A program made the translations under genes and the position numbers. The notes under the pieces are model-generated. The model was not told the DNA's origin and did not search any database. It was given only the letters and a program-made list of their open reading frames with translations. A stretch of 64,000 nucleotides of DNA, from positions 19,429 through 83,428 of the forward strand of contig JAJZPQ010000012.1 of assembly GCA_021811085.1 (NCBI GenBank), given 5' to 3'. Below are positions 19,451-30,500 of the stretch, piece by piece. This DNA comes from Pseudomonadota bacterium. GTDB lineage: Bacteria; Pseudomonadota; Gammaproteobacteria; Burkholderiales; SG8-39. Position 1 is the stretch's first letter. Every line of letters begins with the position of its first letter.

Positions 19451-20527
19451 ATGTCGCTACTCTTCTCCAAAACCACGCTTGGACCGCTCACGCTGCAAAA
19501 TCGCCTGGTCATGTGCCCGCTGACGCGCAATCGCGCGGCCGGCAATGTTCCGAACGAACTCATGGCGCAGTATTACGCGCAGCGGGCCAGTGTCGGCCTC
19601 ATCATCACCGAAGGTACCTCGCCCTCGCCCAACGGGCTGGGCTACCCGCGCATACCCGGAGTGTTTTCCGCGGAGCAGGTCGCGGGATGGAAGCGTATCA
19701 CTGAAGCCGTCCACGCGCAGGGCGCGAAGATATTCATGCAGCTCATGCATTGCGGGCGCATTGCGCACCCGCTCAACCTGCCCGCAGGCGCGCGCGTGCT
19801 CGCGCCCTCGGCGGTGGCGGCGGCCGGGGAAATGTACACCGATGCCGAGGGCATGAAGCCGAACGCGACGCCGCAGGCGATGAGCGCGGCGGACATCCAG
19901 GCGACCATGGAGGAATACGCGCAGGCGGCGAGGAATGCCGTGGCGGCAGGATGCGACGGCATCGAGCTGCACAGCGCGAACGGTTATCTGCTCGAGCAGT
20001 TCATCCGCCCGAATTCGAACCAACGCACAGACGCCTACGGCGGCGCGATCGAAAACCGCGCGCGCTTCGTGCTCGAGGTCGCCGATGCGGCGATCAAGGC
20101 CATCGGCCGCGACAAGGTCGGCATCCGCCTGTCGCCGTTCGGCGTGTTCAACGACATGCCCGCGTACGAGGCTATGGAGACCGATTATGCCTATCTCGCG
20201 CGCGAGCTCAGCGCGCGCGCGCTGCTCTACGTCCATCTCGTCGACCACTCGCCCATGGGCGCGCCGCCGGTGCCGGATTCGATCAAAGCGATGTTCCGCA
20301 GCGCATTCAAGGGCGCGCTGATCCTATCCGGCGGGTACGATGCCGCCCGCGCCGAAAGCGATCTGGCCGCGGGCAAATGCGACCTGGTCGCCGTGGGGCG
20401 GCCCATCCTCGCCAACCCCGATCTGGTCGCGCGCTGGAAAACCGGCGCGGCGACGAATGTGCCGGACTTCAGCAGCTTCTATACGCCCGGGCCCAAGGGC
20501 TACACCGACTACCCCGCGCTCGGCTGA
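19451..20527 (+). CDS. Old yellow enzyme-family alkene/N-ethylmaleimide reductase
   Basis: LLFSKTTLGPLTLQNRLVMCPLTRNRA...GCDGIELHSANGYLLEQFIRPNSNQRTDAYGG. Confidence 0.93.
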   Translation: MSLLFSKTTLGPLTLQNRLVMCPLTRNRAAGNVPNELMAQYYAQRASVGLIITEGTSPSPNGLGYPRIPGVFSAEQVAGWKRITEAVHAQGAKIFMQLMHCGRIAHPLNLPAGARVLAPSAVAAAGEMYTDAEGMKPNATPQAMSAADIQATMEEYAQAARNAVAAGCDGIELHSANGYLLEQFIRPNSNQRTDAYGGAIENRARFVLEVADAAIKAIGRDKVGIRLSPFGVFNDMPAYEAMETDYAYLARELSARALLYVHLVDHSPMGAPPVPDSIKAMFRSAFKGALILSGGYDAARAESDLAAGKCDLVAVGRPILANPDLVARWKTGAATNVPDFSSFYTPGPKGYTDYPALG

Positions 20528-20548
20528 GCACCACGGCTGCAGTCATCT

Positions 20549-20570
20549 CCCCGCCTCGGCCGAGGCGGGG
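20549..20570. terminator. 22-nt perfect GC-rich palindrome downstream of OYE gene, candidate terminator
   Basis: CCCCGCCTCGGCCGAGGCGGGG. Confidence 0.5.
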
Positions 20571-20609
20571 GGCGGCCGTGCAGCGCCGGGTCGGCTGAAT
20601 CGAATTAAA

Positions 20610-20623
20610 TTGACTCAAGTCAA
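20610..20623. promoter_or_regulatory. FNR/ANR/DNR-like box upstream of bacteriohemerythrin
   Basis: Perfect dyad TTGAC-tcaa-GTCAA about 107 bp upstream of the ATG at 20730. Confidence 0.55.
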
Positions 20624-20729
20624 AAGCCGTACGCCTGAGGCGCGCAGAATTTTCTCTGCAGCTCAGTGGCGGCATGTCGGCGCCTAGCCGCAGCCGCATT
20701 TCCTCTGCACGAGTGACGGAGCGAAACTC

Positions 20730-21155
20730 ATGGCGCAATTCGCCTGGACCGATGACCTGACCACCGGCAGCAGCTTGATCGACGGCGACCACCGCAAGCT
20801 GGTCGAACTGGTCAACGCCTTTTTCCAAGCCATGCAGAGCGGCCAGGGCAACGCCCAGGTGAGCAAGGCGATGAAGCATCTGATCGCCTATACCGGGGAG
20901 CATTTTGCGCGCGAGGAAGCGGAAATGGCGCGCATCCAGTACGTCGCCGCGCTTGCGCACCGTGCCGAGCACACCAAGCTGATCAAGCAGCTGGTCGAGC
21001 TGAAGGAGATGCAGGATGCAGGCGGCAGGATGAACACGCCCGCCGTCGCCGACTTTCTCAGCCTATGGCTGCGCGAACATATCCTGGCCGCCGACATGAA
21101 ATTGGCCACTGCGCTGAAGCAGCGCAAGTCCGCGCCGGCACAGCAGCTGCACTAG
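20730..21155 (+). CDS. Bacteriohemerythrin
   Basis: FAWTDDLTTGSSLIDGDHRKLVELVNAFF...HFAREEAEM...HRAEHTKLI. Confidence 0.92.
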   Translation: MAQFAWTDDLTTGSSLIDGDHRKLVELVNAFFQAMQSGQGNAQVSKAMKHLIAYTGEHFAREEAEMARIQYVAALAHRAEHTKLIKQLVELKEMQDAGGRMNTPAVADFLSLWLREHILAADMKLATALKQRKSAPAQQLH

Positions 21156-21168
21156 CTCGCTGCAGCGC

Positions 21169-21486
21169 TCATCTGCGTCCGGAGCGCCGCTGGTCCCCGC
21201 CGCGCCCCTGGTGCGGGGCACGGTAGATGTCCTTGCCCGCATCCTGAATGTCCTGGCGCAACTGGCGCCGCTCCTCCGGGCTCATGCGGCCGCGCCCGCG
21301 CTCGCCTTCGCCCATCCCGCGCATATCGCGCTGCGGCATGGGCTGCTCCGCGCCGCGCTGCGGCGCCGGCTGGGAACGCTGGTCCTGGACCGGGAGCCTG
21401 AACCCCATTCCCTGCGCGAATGCCCCCGCCGGCAGCGCGAAGGCCGCGGCGAGCAGTACACAGGAAACGCTATTCAGGCATTTCAT
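21169..21486 (-). CDS. Small secreted Arg/Gln/Gly-rich protein
   Basis: MKCLNSVSCVLLAAAFALPAGAFAQ signal peptide plus low-complexity tail. Confidence 0.6.
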   Translation of the reverse strand: MKCLNSVSCVLLAAAFALPAGAFAQGMGFRLPVQDQRSQPAPQRGAEQPMPQRDMRGMGEGERGRGRMSPEERRQLRQDIQDAGKDIYRAPHQGRGGDQRRSGRR

Positions 21487-21654
21487 GCCCGGCCCCTCCA
21501 AATCATTGATCCGTGGACGCATACTAGCGCGCCAGCGTACTGAAAGTATGAGTGCCGGCATGCAATTTGTAATAAATTGTAAGCTACAGCCGGCTTGACA
21601 CGGTTTCTTACCGATCACCCCCTAGCCCACTGCAGTTTTGATTACGATACGGCC

Positions 21655-22377
21655 ATGACTACAGCAAAAACGAAAATTCTGGTCGTCGACGATGACTTGC
21701 GCCTGCGCGATTTGCTCAACCGCTACCTAACCGGACAGGGCTTCGGCGTGCACGTCGCCCAGGACGCGGCGGCCATGGACAAGCTGCTCGCGCGCGAGCG
21801 TTTCGACTTGATCGTACTCGATTTGATGATGCCGGGCGAGGACGGGCTGTCGGTGTGCCGGCGCCTGCGCGGCGCCAAGGACATGATCCCGATCATCATG
21901 CTCACCGCCAAAGGCGATGACGTCGACCGCATCGTCGGCCTCGAAATGGGCGCAGACGATTACCTGGCCAAGCCGTTCAACCCGCGCGAGCTGGTCGCGC
22001 GCATCCATGCGGTGCTGCGCCGGCGTACCGCGCCCCCTCCGCCCGGCGCGCCCGCGCCCGAGGAAGGCGCCATGAGCTTCGGCCAGGTGACGGTCGATCT
22101 GGCCACGCGCTCGCTCACGCGCGAAGGCAATACCATTTCGCTCACCACCGGCGAATTTGCGCTGCTCAAGGTGCTGCTCGCGCATCCGCGCGTGCCGCTG
22201 TCGCGCGACAAACTGATGGAGCTCGCGCGCGGCCGCGAATACGAAGTGTTCGACCGCGCCATCGACGTGCAGATCTCGCGCCTGCGCAAGCTGGTCGAGC
22301 CCGATCCGGCGCATCCGGTGCACATCCAGACCGTTTGGGGTTTCGGCTACGTATTCGTACCGGACGGCAAGGCGTGA
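21655..22377 (+). CDS. ompR: OmpR-family response regulator
   Basis: ILVVDDDLRLRDLLNRYLTGQGF...LMMPGEDGLSVCRRLR; winged-helix C-terminus; followed by EnvZ-like kinase. Confidence 0.9.
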   Translation: MTTAKTKILVVDDDLRLRDLLNRYLTGQGFGVHVAQDAAAMDKLLARERFDLIVLDLMMPGEDGLSVCRRLRGAKDMIPIIMLTAKGDDVDRIVGLEMGADDYLAKPFNPRELVARIHAVLRRRTAPPPPGAPAPEEGAMSFGQVTVDLATRSLTREGNTISLTTGEFALLKVLLAHPRVPLSRDKLMELARGREYEVFDRAIDVQISRLRKLVEPDPAHPVHIQTVWGFGYVFVPDGKA

Positions 22378-22444
22378 GTCCGACGGGCCGCCCCGAGGGC
22401 CGCATTTTCGAATTGGCCCTGGCGCGAAGCGACAAGGAAGTCCA

Positions 22445-23758
22445 ATGAAGTTGCTGCCGCGCACGCTCCTGTGGCGCTCGTTCCTGCTGATCAGCCTGCT
22501 GATGGTGATCTCGGCCGCAGCCTGGTTTCAGATCCTGCGCAGCTACGAGCGCGAACCGCGCGTGCGCCAACTCGCGCAAATGGTCGTCAGCGTGGTCAAC
22601 CTCACCCACGCTGCCCTGCTGTCGGCGGAGCCGGACAAACGGCGCGAGCTGCTGTCCGAGCTGTCCGAACGCGAAGGCATACGCGTCTATCCGGCCGACC
22701 CCGGCGACAAGCTTGCCCCGTCTCCCGACGTTCCGTTCGCGCACATGCTGCATGCGGAGGTCCGGCGGCGCCTGGGCGAGGACACCCGCTTCGCCTCCGG
22801 CCTGGGCGAACAGCGCGGCTTCTTCATCAGCTTTCACATCGACGACGACGAGTACTGGGTGATGCTGCCGCGCGAGCGCGTGGAGCGGCCGTTTCCATGG
22901 CAATGGCTGGGCTGGACCGTGCTTGCGCTGCTCCTGTCGCTCGTCGGCGCCTGGCTCATCGTATCGCGCATCAACCGCCCGCTGAAGGCGCTGGCCGCCG
23001 CAGCTTCCGATATCGGCAAGGGCAAGACGCCGGCGCCGCTGCCCGAATCCGGTCCGGCCGAAATCGAGACGCTCGCGCGCTCGTTCAACCAGATGTCGCA
23101 AAACCTCGCGCGCCTGGATGCCGACCGCGCGCTGATCCTCGCCGGCGTGTCACACGATCTGCGCACGCCGCTGTCGCGCCTGCGCCTGTCCACCGAAATG
23201 AGCACGAGCGAAGACAAGGCGGAAATGATCGAGGACATCGCGCAAATGGATTCCATCATCGGCCAGTTCCTCGACTTCGCCCGCGACGAAAGCGCGGAGC
23301 CGCTGGAGCCCACCGACCTCGCAGCCCTGGCGCGCGAAGTGGTGGAGCATCAGGAGCGGCTGGGCCATGCGCTGCAATCCAAGCTCGAACCGGTGCCGCA
23401 GCGACCGCTGCGCCGCCTGGGCATGAAACGCCTGATCTCCAACCTGGTAGACAACGCGCTCGCCTACGGCGAAAAGGAAATTTGCGTGGCCACGCGCAGC
23501 GAAGGCGGCAAGCTGATCCTGGAAGTGCTCGACCGCGGCCCCGGCATTCCGCAGGACGAAGCCGAGCGCCTCAAGCAGCCGTTCACGCGGCTGGAACAGG
23601 CGCGCAGCGGCAGCGGCGGCTCGGGGCTGGGACTGGCGATCGTCGATCGCATCGCGCGCCATCACGGCGGCAGCCTGGAACTGCTCGCGCGCGAAGGCGG
23701 CGGCCTGATCGCACGCGTCAGCCTGCCGCTGCGGCCGGAGCCGCAGCCAGGCGGATGA
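22445..23758 (+). CDS. envZ: EnvZ-like sensor histidine kinase
   Basis: HAMP; LAGVSHDLRTPLSRLRLSTEM; NLVDNALAYG; GSGLGLAIVDRI. Confidence 0.9.
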   Translation: MKLLPRTLLWRSFLLISLLMVISAAAWFQILRSYEREPRVRQLAQMVVSVVNLTHAALLSAEPDKRRELLSELSEREGIRVYPADPGDKLAPSPDVPFAHMLHAEVRRRLGEDTRFASGLGEQRGFFISFHIDDDEYWVMLPRERVERPFPWQWLGWTVLALLLSLVGAWLIVSRINRPLKALAAAASDIGKGKTPAPLPESGPAEIETLARSFNQMSQNLARLDADRALILAGVSHDLRTPLSRLRLSTEMSTSEDKAEMIEDIAQMDSIIGQFLDFARDESAEPLEPTDLAALAREVVEHQERLGHALQSKLEPVPQRPLRRLGMKRLISNLVDNALAYGEKEICVATRSEGGKLILEVLDRGPGIPQDEAERLKQPFTRLEQARSGSGGSGLGLAIVDRIARHHGGSLELLAREGGGLIARVSLPLRPEPQPGG

Positions 23759-23790
23759 CGCGCCAATTGTGTCAGCCTGCCCATGCGCGA

Positions 23791-23825
23791 GAAGACCGCA
23801 CAACCGGGCAGCTGACGCGGTCTTC
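23791..23825. terminator. 9-bp perfect stem between convergent envZ and thpR
   Basis: GAAGACCGC-N17-GCGGTCTTC. Confidence 0.45.
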
Positions 23826-23829
23826 CCGG

Positions 23830-24360
23830 TCAGCCTGCCTTTGCAGGAAAGCGCTGCAGCAGCTGATAAGTGACGCGCGCTTCTACGCGCACCGATCCGA
23901 CCAGTGCGAAATCCGCCGCTTCCCAGATGAGCGGAGCCCATGCCGGCGCCTCGGGCAGGCCCGCTGCGTCGCGCACCAGCGTCACATGCGACACGAAAGG
24001 CTTGGGATCGTAGCGTATCCCGGCCGCGCTGAGGCGTGCGCGCAGGTCTGCGACCAAAGCGCTGAGCGTCTGCGGCTCCTCGCTCGCGCCGCACCAGATG
24101 ATGCGGTTGTGCTTCCAGTAGCCGACGCGGTCGAGCGGCAGCCGGATCGGATCGAACTGCACCGAGGCGGCGAGTGCTTTGATTTCCGGCAGCAGGGCCG
24201 CTTCGGTGTCGCCGAGAAAAGCGAGCGTCAGATGCAGGTTCTCGCGCCGCATCGCGCGGCCCCGGCCGGCCGCCAGTTTGGCCCAGGCCGCGAGCCGGCC
24301 CTGCAGAGCGCCGTCCGGCCAGAGCGCGAAGAACAGCCGCTCGGTTGCGGCGCGCTCCAT
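23830..24360 (-). CDS. thpR: RNA 2',3'-cyclic phosphodiesterase
   Basis: RLFFALWPDGALQGRLAAW...ENLHLTLAFLG...FVSHVTLVRD (two HXTX motifs). Confidence 0.9.
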   Translation of the reverse strand: MERAATERLFFALWPDGALQGRLAAWAKLAAGRGRAMRRENLHLTLAFLGDTEAALLPEIKALAASVQFDPIRLPLDRVGYWKHNRIIWCGASEEPQTLSALVADLRARLSAAGIRYDPKPFVSHVTLVRDAAGLPEAPAWAPLIWEAADFALVGSVRVEARVTYQLLQRFPAKAG

Positions 24361-24364
24361 CCGA

Positions 24365-25582
24365 TCAGTTCTTCAGGCGGCGGAATACCAGGCAGGCGTT
24401 GGTGCCGCCGAAGCCGAAGCTGTTCGACATCACTGTGTTCAGGCCAGCGTTGTCGACGCGCTCGCGCAGGATGGGCATGCCTTCGGCGGCGGGGTCGAGC
24501 GTCTCGATGTTGGCCGAGACGCAGGCGAAGTCGTGCTCGAGCATCAGCAGCGTATAGATCACCTCGGTGACGCCGGCGGCGCCCTGCGCGTGCCCGGTGA
24601 GCGACTTGGTCGAACTGATCAGCGGCAGCCTGTCCCCAAACACCGCGCGCACCGCTTCGAGCTCTTTGGGATCGCCGACCGGGGTGCTGGTGCCGTGGGT
24701 ATTGAGGTAATCGACCGGCGTATCCACGCCGGCCAGCGCCATGCGCATGCAGCGTACCGCGCCCTCGCCGGACGGCTGCACCATGTCGTAGCCGTCCGAG
24801 GTCGCGCCATAGCCGACGAGCTCGGCGTAGATTTTTGCGCCGCGCGCGCGCGCGTGTTCGAGTTCCTCCAGCACCACCACGCCGCCGCCGCCGGAGACCA
24901 CGAAACCGTCGCGGTCCGCATCGTAGGCCCGCGATGCCCTGGCCGGAGTGGCGTTGTACTTCGACGACAAGGCGCCCATGGCGTCGAACAGCATGCTCAG
25001 GTAGGGATGCACCTCTTCCCCGCCGCCGGCGAACACGATGTCCTGCTTGTCCCACTGAATCTGCTCGAAAGCGTTGCCGATGCAGTGCGCGCTGGTGGAA
25101 CAGGCCGAACTGATCGAATAGTTCATGCCTTTGATGCGGAACGGCGTCGCAAGGCAGGCCGAAGTGGTGCTCGACATACAGCGCGGCACCATGTAGGGAC
25201 CGATGCGTTTTACGCCCTTGGTCCGCATCAGGTCGGCCGCCTCGACCTGGTTCTGCGGTGAGCCGCCTCCCGAACCGACGATCAGCCCGGTGCGCTCGTG
25301 CGAAACCATGCTCTCGGGCAGGCCCGAATCCGCGATCGCCTGCGCCATTGCGATATAGGTGAACGCCGCTGCGTCGCCCATGAAGCGCAACAGCTTGCGG
25401 TCGATCAATTCCTCGCGCTTCACCCTGACCGGGCCGTACACCTGCGAGCGAAAGCCGAGCGCCTTGTATTCCTCGCTGAACTCGATGCCGCTGCGGCCTT
25501 CGCGCAGCGAGGCCAGCACCTCGCCCTTGTTGGTGCCGATGCTGGAGACGATGCCCATTCCGGTGACGACGACGCGACGCAT
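24365..25582 (-). CDS. fabB: Beta-ketoacyl-ACP synthase I
   Basis: [33 protein letters not shown]...[16 protein letters not shown]...[13 protein letters not shown]. Confidence 0.95.
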   Translation of the reverse strand: MRRVVVTGMGIVSSIGTNKGEVLASLREGRSGIEFSEEYKALGFRSQVYGPVRVKREELIDRKLLRFMGDAAAFTYIAMAQAIADSGLPESMVSHERTGLIVGSGGGSPQNQVEAADLMRTKGVKRIGPYMVPRCMSSTTSACLATPFRIKGMNYSISSACSTSAHCIGNAFEQIQWDKQDIVFAGGGEEVHPYLSMLFDAMGALSSKYNATPARASRAYDADRDGFVVSGGGGVVVLEELEHARARGAKIYAELVGYGATSDGYDMVQPSGEGAVRCMRMALAGVDTPVDYLNTHGTSTPVGDPKELEAVRAVFGDRLPLISSTKSLTGHAQGAAGVTEVIYTLLMLEHDFACVSANIETLDPAAEGMPILRERVDNAGLNTVMSNSFGFGGTNACLVFRRLKN

Positions 25583-25592
25583 GGCGCTACCC

Positions 25593-26132
25593 TCAGAATC
25601 CGTCGGTGGAGGTGAACAGCCCCACCTGCAGGTCCTTGCCTGCATAGATATCGCGACCGTCGACCTCCATCGCGGCGTCGGCGATACCCATCACCAGTTT
25701 GCGCAAAATCACGCGCTTCATGCTGATGCGGTAGGTAATCTTCTTGGCGCTGGGCAACACCTGGCCGCTGAACTTCACTTCGCCGCAGCCCAGCGCCCGT
25801 CCGCGCCCCTTGCCTCCCATCCAGCCCAGGTAAAAACCTATCAGCTGCCACATGGCATCCAGCCCGAGGCAGCCCGGCATCACCGGATCGCCCTGGAAAT
25901 GGCAGGCGAAAAACCAGAGTTCCGGGCGCACGTCGAGTTCGGCGACGATTTCGCCCTTGCCGTAGGCGCCGCCTTTTTCGCTGATGTAGATGATGCGGTC
26001 GAACATCAGCATCGGCGGCAGCGGCAACTGCGCGTTGCCGGCGCCGAACATCTCCCCGCGGCCGCAGGCGAGCAGCTGTTCGTAGCTGAAACTGGATTTC
26101 TTGGTCAAAGCGCTCTTATCCTCAAAAAACAT
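25593..26132 (-). CDS. fabA: 3-hydroxydecanoyl-ACP dehydratase/isomerase
   Basis: [33 protein letters not shown]; start chosen at MFFEDKS (ORF extends to 26168). Confidence 0.94.
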   Translation of the reverse strand: MFFEDKSALTKKSSFSYEQLLACGRGEMFGAGNAQLPLPPMLMFDRIIYISEKGGAYGKGEIVAELDVRPELWFFACHFQGDPVMPGCLGLDAMWQLIGFYLGWMGGKGRGRALGCGEVKFSGQVLPSAKKITYRISMKRVILRKLVMGIADAAMEVDGRDIYAGKDLQVGLFTSTDGF

Positions 26133-26199
26133 CGGGGCGGTGCGGGTGGCTGGCTCGGAGCCGAGCATAAGTATAAAGGCTTTTCAGATGCAACCCGAA

Positions 26200-26676
26200 T
26201 TAGACCGCCCAATTGAGCAGGACCACGGCCTGCGCCGCGATGCCTTCGCCGCGTCCGGTGAAGCCGAGGCGTTCGGTGGTCGTCGCCTTGACGTTGATCT
26301 GGCCGCGCGACAGGCCGAGATCCGCGGCGATGTGGTTCACCATATCCGGAATATGCGGCGCCATGCGCGGCGCCTGGGCAATGATCGTGGCGTCGATATT
26401 GACGATGCGGTAGCCCGCCTCCTGCACCTTCGTGCTGACCTCGCGCAGCAGCCCGCGGCTGTCGGCGTTCTTGTAGCGCGCGTCGCTGTCCGGAAAATGC
26501 ATGCCGATATCGCCCATGGCCGCGGCCCCGAGCAGCGCATCGCACAGCGCGTGCAGCAGCACATCCGCATCGGAATGCCCTTCGAGGCCTTTATCGTAGG
26601 GAATCAGCACGCCGCCGATGATCAGCTTGCGCCCCGCCACCAGGGCGTGAACGTCGAATCCCTGCCCTACTCGCAT
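26200..26676 (-). CDS. ispF: 2-C-methyl-D-erythritol 2,4-cyclodiphosphate synthase
   Basis: [51 protein letters not shown]. Confidence 0.96.
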   Translation of the reverse strand: MRVGQGFDVHALVAGRKLIIGGVLIPYDKGLEGHSDADVLLHALCDALLGAAAMGDIGMHFPDSDARYKNADSRGLLREVSTKVQEAGYRIVNIDATIIAQAPRMAPHIPDMVNHIAADLGLSRGQINVKATTTERLGFTGRGEGIAAQAVVLLNWAV

Positions 26677-27374
26677 GCTTGCGCCCCCCGGCTGGTGAGG
26701 ATGGTTTGCGCCAACTGCAGGTCCTCGGGATAAGTCACTTTCAAATTCGTGCTGTAGCCCTGCACCAGCTTCGGTTTCAGCCCCAGGGCCTCGACCGCGC
26801 CGGCCTCGTCGCTCAATTTGGCTGTTCGGCCCAGGGCCTCGAGCAGCAAACCATGGCGAAACATCTGCGGCGTCTGCGCCTGCCACAACTGCTCGCGCGC
26901 TTCGGTGCGCTGGATCCGGCCGGTCGCATCGGCGCGCTTCAGCGTATCGGCGACCGGCACGCCAAGTATACCGCCGACCTCGTCGCCGGCGAGCGCATCC
27001 AGCATGCGCTGCAATTCGCGCAGCGCGAGGCAGGGCCGCGCCGCGTCGTGCACCAGCACCCAATCATCGGGCTCCAGCGTGGACGAAGCCGCGACCAGGC
27101 CGTTCAATACGCTGTCGTGCCGCGTCGCGCCGCCGCAGTACAACGGCGCGACGCGCTCGCCGAATTCACCCCAGGGATGGCGTTTGAATTCCTGATCCGC
27201 CGGTGCGAGCACCACGAACACGGTGACGATCCGGGGATCCGCAAGCAGCGCCTTGACACTGTGGTAGAGCATGGGGCGGCCGAGCAGCTCCAGGTATTGC
27301 TTGGGCTTCGCCTGCGCCATGCGTTCGCCCGCGCCCGCCGCCGGAATCAGACCGAAAAACTGCTCGGACGTCAT
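26667..27374 (-). CDS. ispD: 2-C-methyl-D-erythritol 4-phosphate cytidylyltransferase
   Basis: [35 protein letters not shown]...VHDAARPCL. Confidence 0.95.
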   Translation of the reverse strand: MTSEQFFGLIPAAGAGERMAQAKPKQYLELLGRPMLYHSVKALLADPRIVTVFVVLAPADQEFKRHPWGEFGERVAPLYCGGATRHDSVLNGLVAASSTLEPDDWVLVHDAARPCLALRELQRMLDALAGDEVGGILGVPVADTLKRADATGRIQRTEAREQLWQAQTPQMFRHGLLLEALGRTAKLSDEAGAVEALGLKPKLVQGYSTNLKVTYPEDLQLAQTILTSRGAQACE

Positions 27375-27500
27375 TGTTTTTCCGTAATAAATAGCTGCCG
27401 AAGCCGTTATAATACAGCTTAGTGAAACTATGATGTCAGCCGAATCGCCTGCCCCGGTGGCGCACCGCACTGAGTCGCGCCCGCGGGTTTCTTTTTTTCT

Positions 27501-30500
27501 ATGACCAGCCCCCCGACCCAAACACTGCACAGGCGCCGCTATACCCAGCTGCATGGCTCCGCCGATGCTTTGGCCGTCGCGCGCCTGGCGCAGCAGGCGA
27601 AGCCCCTGATCGTGCTGTGCGCCTCCGCCTTGGAGGCGCAGCGGCTGCGCGAGGAGATTCCCTATTTCGCGCCCGATTTGGCGGTGAACCTGCTGCCCGA
27701 CTGGGAAACGCTGCCCTACGACAGCTTTTCGCCGCACCATGACCTGATTTCCGAGCGCCTCGCCACGCTGTATGCGATCACGCGCGGCAGCTGCGATCTC
27801 ACGCTGATTCCGGCGAGCACGGCACTCTACCGCCTGGCGCCGCCGTCCTATCTCGCCGCCTATACCTTCTTTCTCAAGCAAGACGAGAAGTTCAGCCTGC
27901 CGCAGCTGCGCACGCAGCTGACCCTGGCCGGCTACAGCCACGTGACCCAGGTGGTCGCCCCGGGCGAATACTGCGTGCGCGGCGGGCTCATCGACCTGTT
28001 TCCCATGGGCAGCGCCCTGCCCTATCGCATCGACCTGCTGGACGAGGAGATCGAGTCGATCCGCACCTTCGACGTCGATACCCAGCGCACGATATACAAG
28101 GTCAACGAAGTGCGTCTGCTGCCGGCGCGCGAGTTTCCGCTGGACGAAGCCGGCCGCACGCGCTTTCGCGCGCGCTTTCGCGAAACCTTCGAGGGCGATC
28201 CGTCGCGCAGCAATATCTACAAGGACGTCAGCAACGGCATCGCGCCGGCCGGCATCGAATACTATCTGCCGCTGTTTTTCGAGAGCACCGCGACGATTTT
28301 CGATTACCTGCCCGCTGAGGCCACGCTGTGCCTGCATCACGACGTCGCGGCCAGCATAGACGCATTCTGGAAAGATACCCAGTCGCGCTACAAGCTGCTC
28401 AGCGGCGACCGTTCGCAGCCGCTGCTGTCCCCGGTCGACATGTTCCTGCCGGCCGAGGAATTCTTCATCGCCGCCAGGAATTTCGCGCGCATCGATATCA
28501 GCGCGCCGCACGAGAGCGCCGCGGCCGAAGGCGAACTGCGCGCCGCCGCGCTGCCGCCGCTTGCGGTCGAGCGCCGCGCCGCCGATCCGCTCGCCAAGCT
28601 GAAGGACTTCCTCGCGACCACGCCGGCGCGCGCGCTGCTGCTCGCGGAATCGCCGGGCCGGCGCGAGACCATGAGTCAGTACCTGGCCGAGTACAGGCTC
28701 ACGCCCGAGCCCTGCGCGAGCTTCGCCGAATTCCTCGCCTCGAGCGCGCGCTGCATGCTCGGCACGGGTCCGCTGTACAACGGCTTCGCGCTCGCTGCCG
28801 AGAACCTCTGCATCGTCACCGAGGCCGAGCTCTATGCCGGCACCGTGCGCGCAGGCAAACGCGCCGAAGTGCGTGCGACTTCGGTCGAGGGCATGGTGCG
28901 CGATCTGTCGGAGCTGCGCATCGGCGACCCGGTGGTGCACGCCCAGCACGGCATCGGCCGCTACCTCGGCCTGGCCAATCTCGACCTGGGCGAAGGCGAG
29001 ACCGAGTTCCTGCATCTGGAGTATGCGGGAGCCGACAAGCTCTACGTGCCGGTGGCGCAGCTGCACCTGATCAGCCGCTACAGCGGCGTGGCGCCGGAGC
29101 AGGCACCGCTGCACAAGCTCGGCAGCGGCGACTGGGACCGCGCCAAGAAAAAAGCGGCGCAGCAGATCCGCGATACCGCCGCCGAATTGCTGAATCTGTA
29201 CGCGCGCCGCGCGGCCAGGCAGGGACACCAGTTCGAGGTGAAGCAGCACGATCTGGATGCGTTTGCCGAAGGCTTCGGTTTCGAGGAGACCACGGACCAG
29301 GCGGCTGCGATACGCGCCGTGGTCGACGACATGTGCTCGGGCAAGCCGATGGACCGCCTGATCTGCGGCGACGTGGGCTTCGGCAAGACCGAGGTCGCGC
29401 TGCGCGCGGCCTTCGTCGCGGTCTGCGGCGGCAAGCAGGTTGCCGTGCTCACCCCGACCACCCTGCTTGCCGAACAGCACTTCCAGACGTTTTCCGACCG
29501 CTTCGCGCAGATCGCGGACCAGTGGCCGATCAAGGTGGCCCAGCTGTCGCGCTTTCGCACGGCGAAGGAGCAGACGCAAAACGTGAAAGGTCTCGCCGAC
29601 GGCTCGGTCGACATCGCCATCGGCACGCACAAGCTGCTGCAACGCGACATCAAGTTTGCCCGCCTGGGCCTGGTGATCATCGACGAGGAGCACCGCTTCG
29701 GCGTGCGCCAGAAGGAGGCGCTCAAGGCGCTGAGCGCCGAGGTGGACGTACTCACGCTGACCGCCACGCCGATCCCGCGCACGCTGGCGATGTCGCTCGA
29801 AGGCCTGCGCGAATTCTCGGTCATCGCCACCGCGCCGCAGAAGCGCCTCGCGATCAAGACTTTCGTCAGCCGCGAGAGCGCGGGCGTGATCCGCGAAGCG
29901 GTGCTGCGCGAATTGAAGCGCGGCGGGCAGATCTATTTCCTGCACAACGAAGTGCAGACCATAGAGAACATGCACGCCAAGCTCGCCAAGCTGCTGCCCG
30001 AGGCGCGCATCGTGGTGGCGCACGGGCAAATGCGCGAGCGCGAGCTCGAGCGCGCGATGCGCGAGTTCCACCAGCAGCGCTACAACCTGCTGCTATGCAC
30101 CACCATCATCGAAACCGGCATCGACATCCCGACCGCCAACACCATGCTGATCAACCGCGCCGACAAATTCGGCCTGGCGCAGCTGCACCAGTTGCGCGGC
30201 CGCGTCGGACGCTCGCATCACCAGGCCTATGCCTACCTGCTCACCCACGGCGAGGAGACGCTCTCGGCGCAGGCGAAGAAGCGCCTCGAGGCGATACAGA
30301 TGATGGACGAGCTCGGCTCCGGATTCTTTCTCGCCATGCACGACCTCGAAATCCGCGGCGCGGGCGAGGTCCTGGGCGAATCGCAGTCCGGCGAAATGCA
30401 GGAAATCGGCTTCAACCTGTATACCGACATGCTCAACCACGCGGTGCGCTCGCTCAAGGCGGGACGCGAACCGGACCTGTCCGCGCCGCTCGCGATCACC

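Noticed and set aside
26667-30071. 1134-aa minus-strand ORF covering ispD and the antisense of mfd
   Set aside because: Only the last part (26667-27374) is IspD; the remainder is the antisense frame of mfd with His/Arg/Gly/Ala-biased composition typical of spurious GC-rich ORFs.
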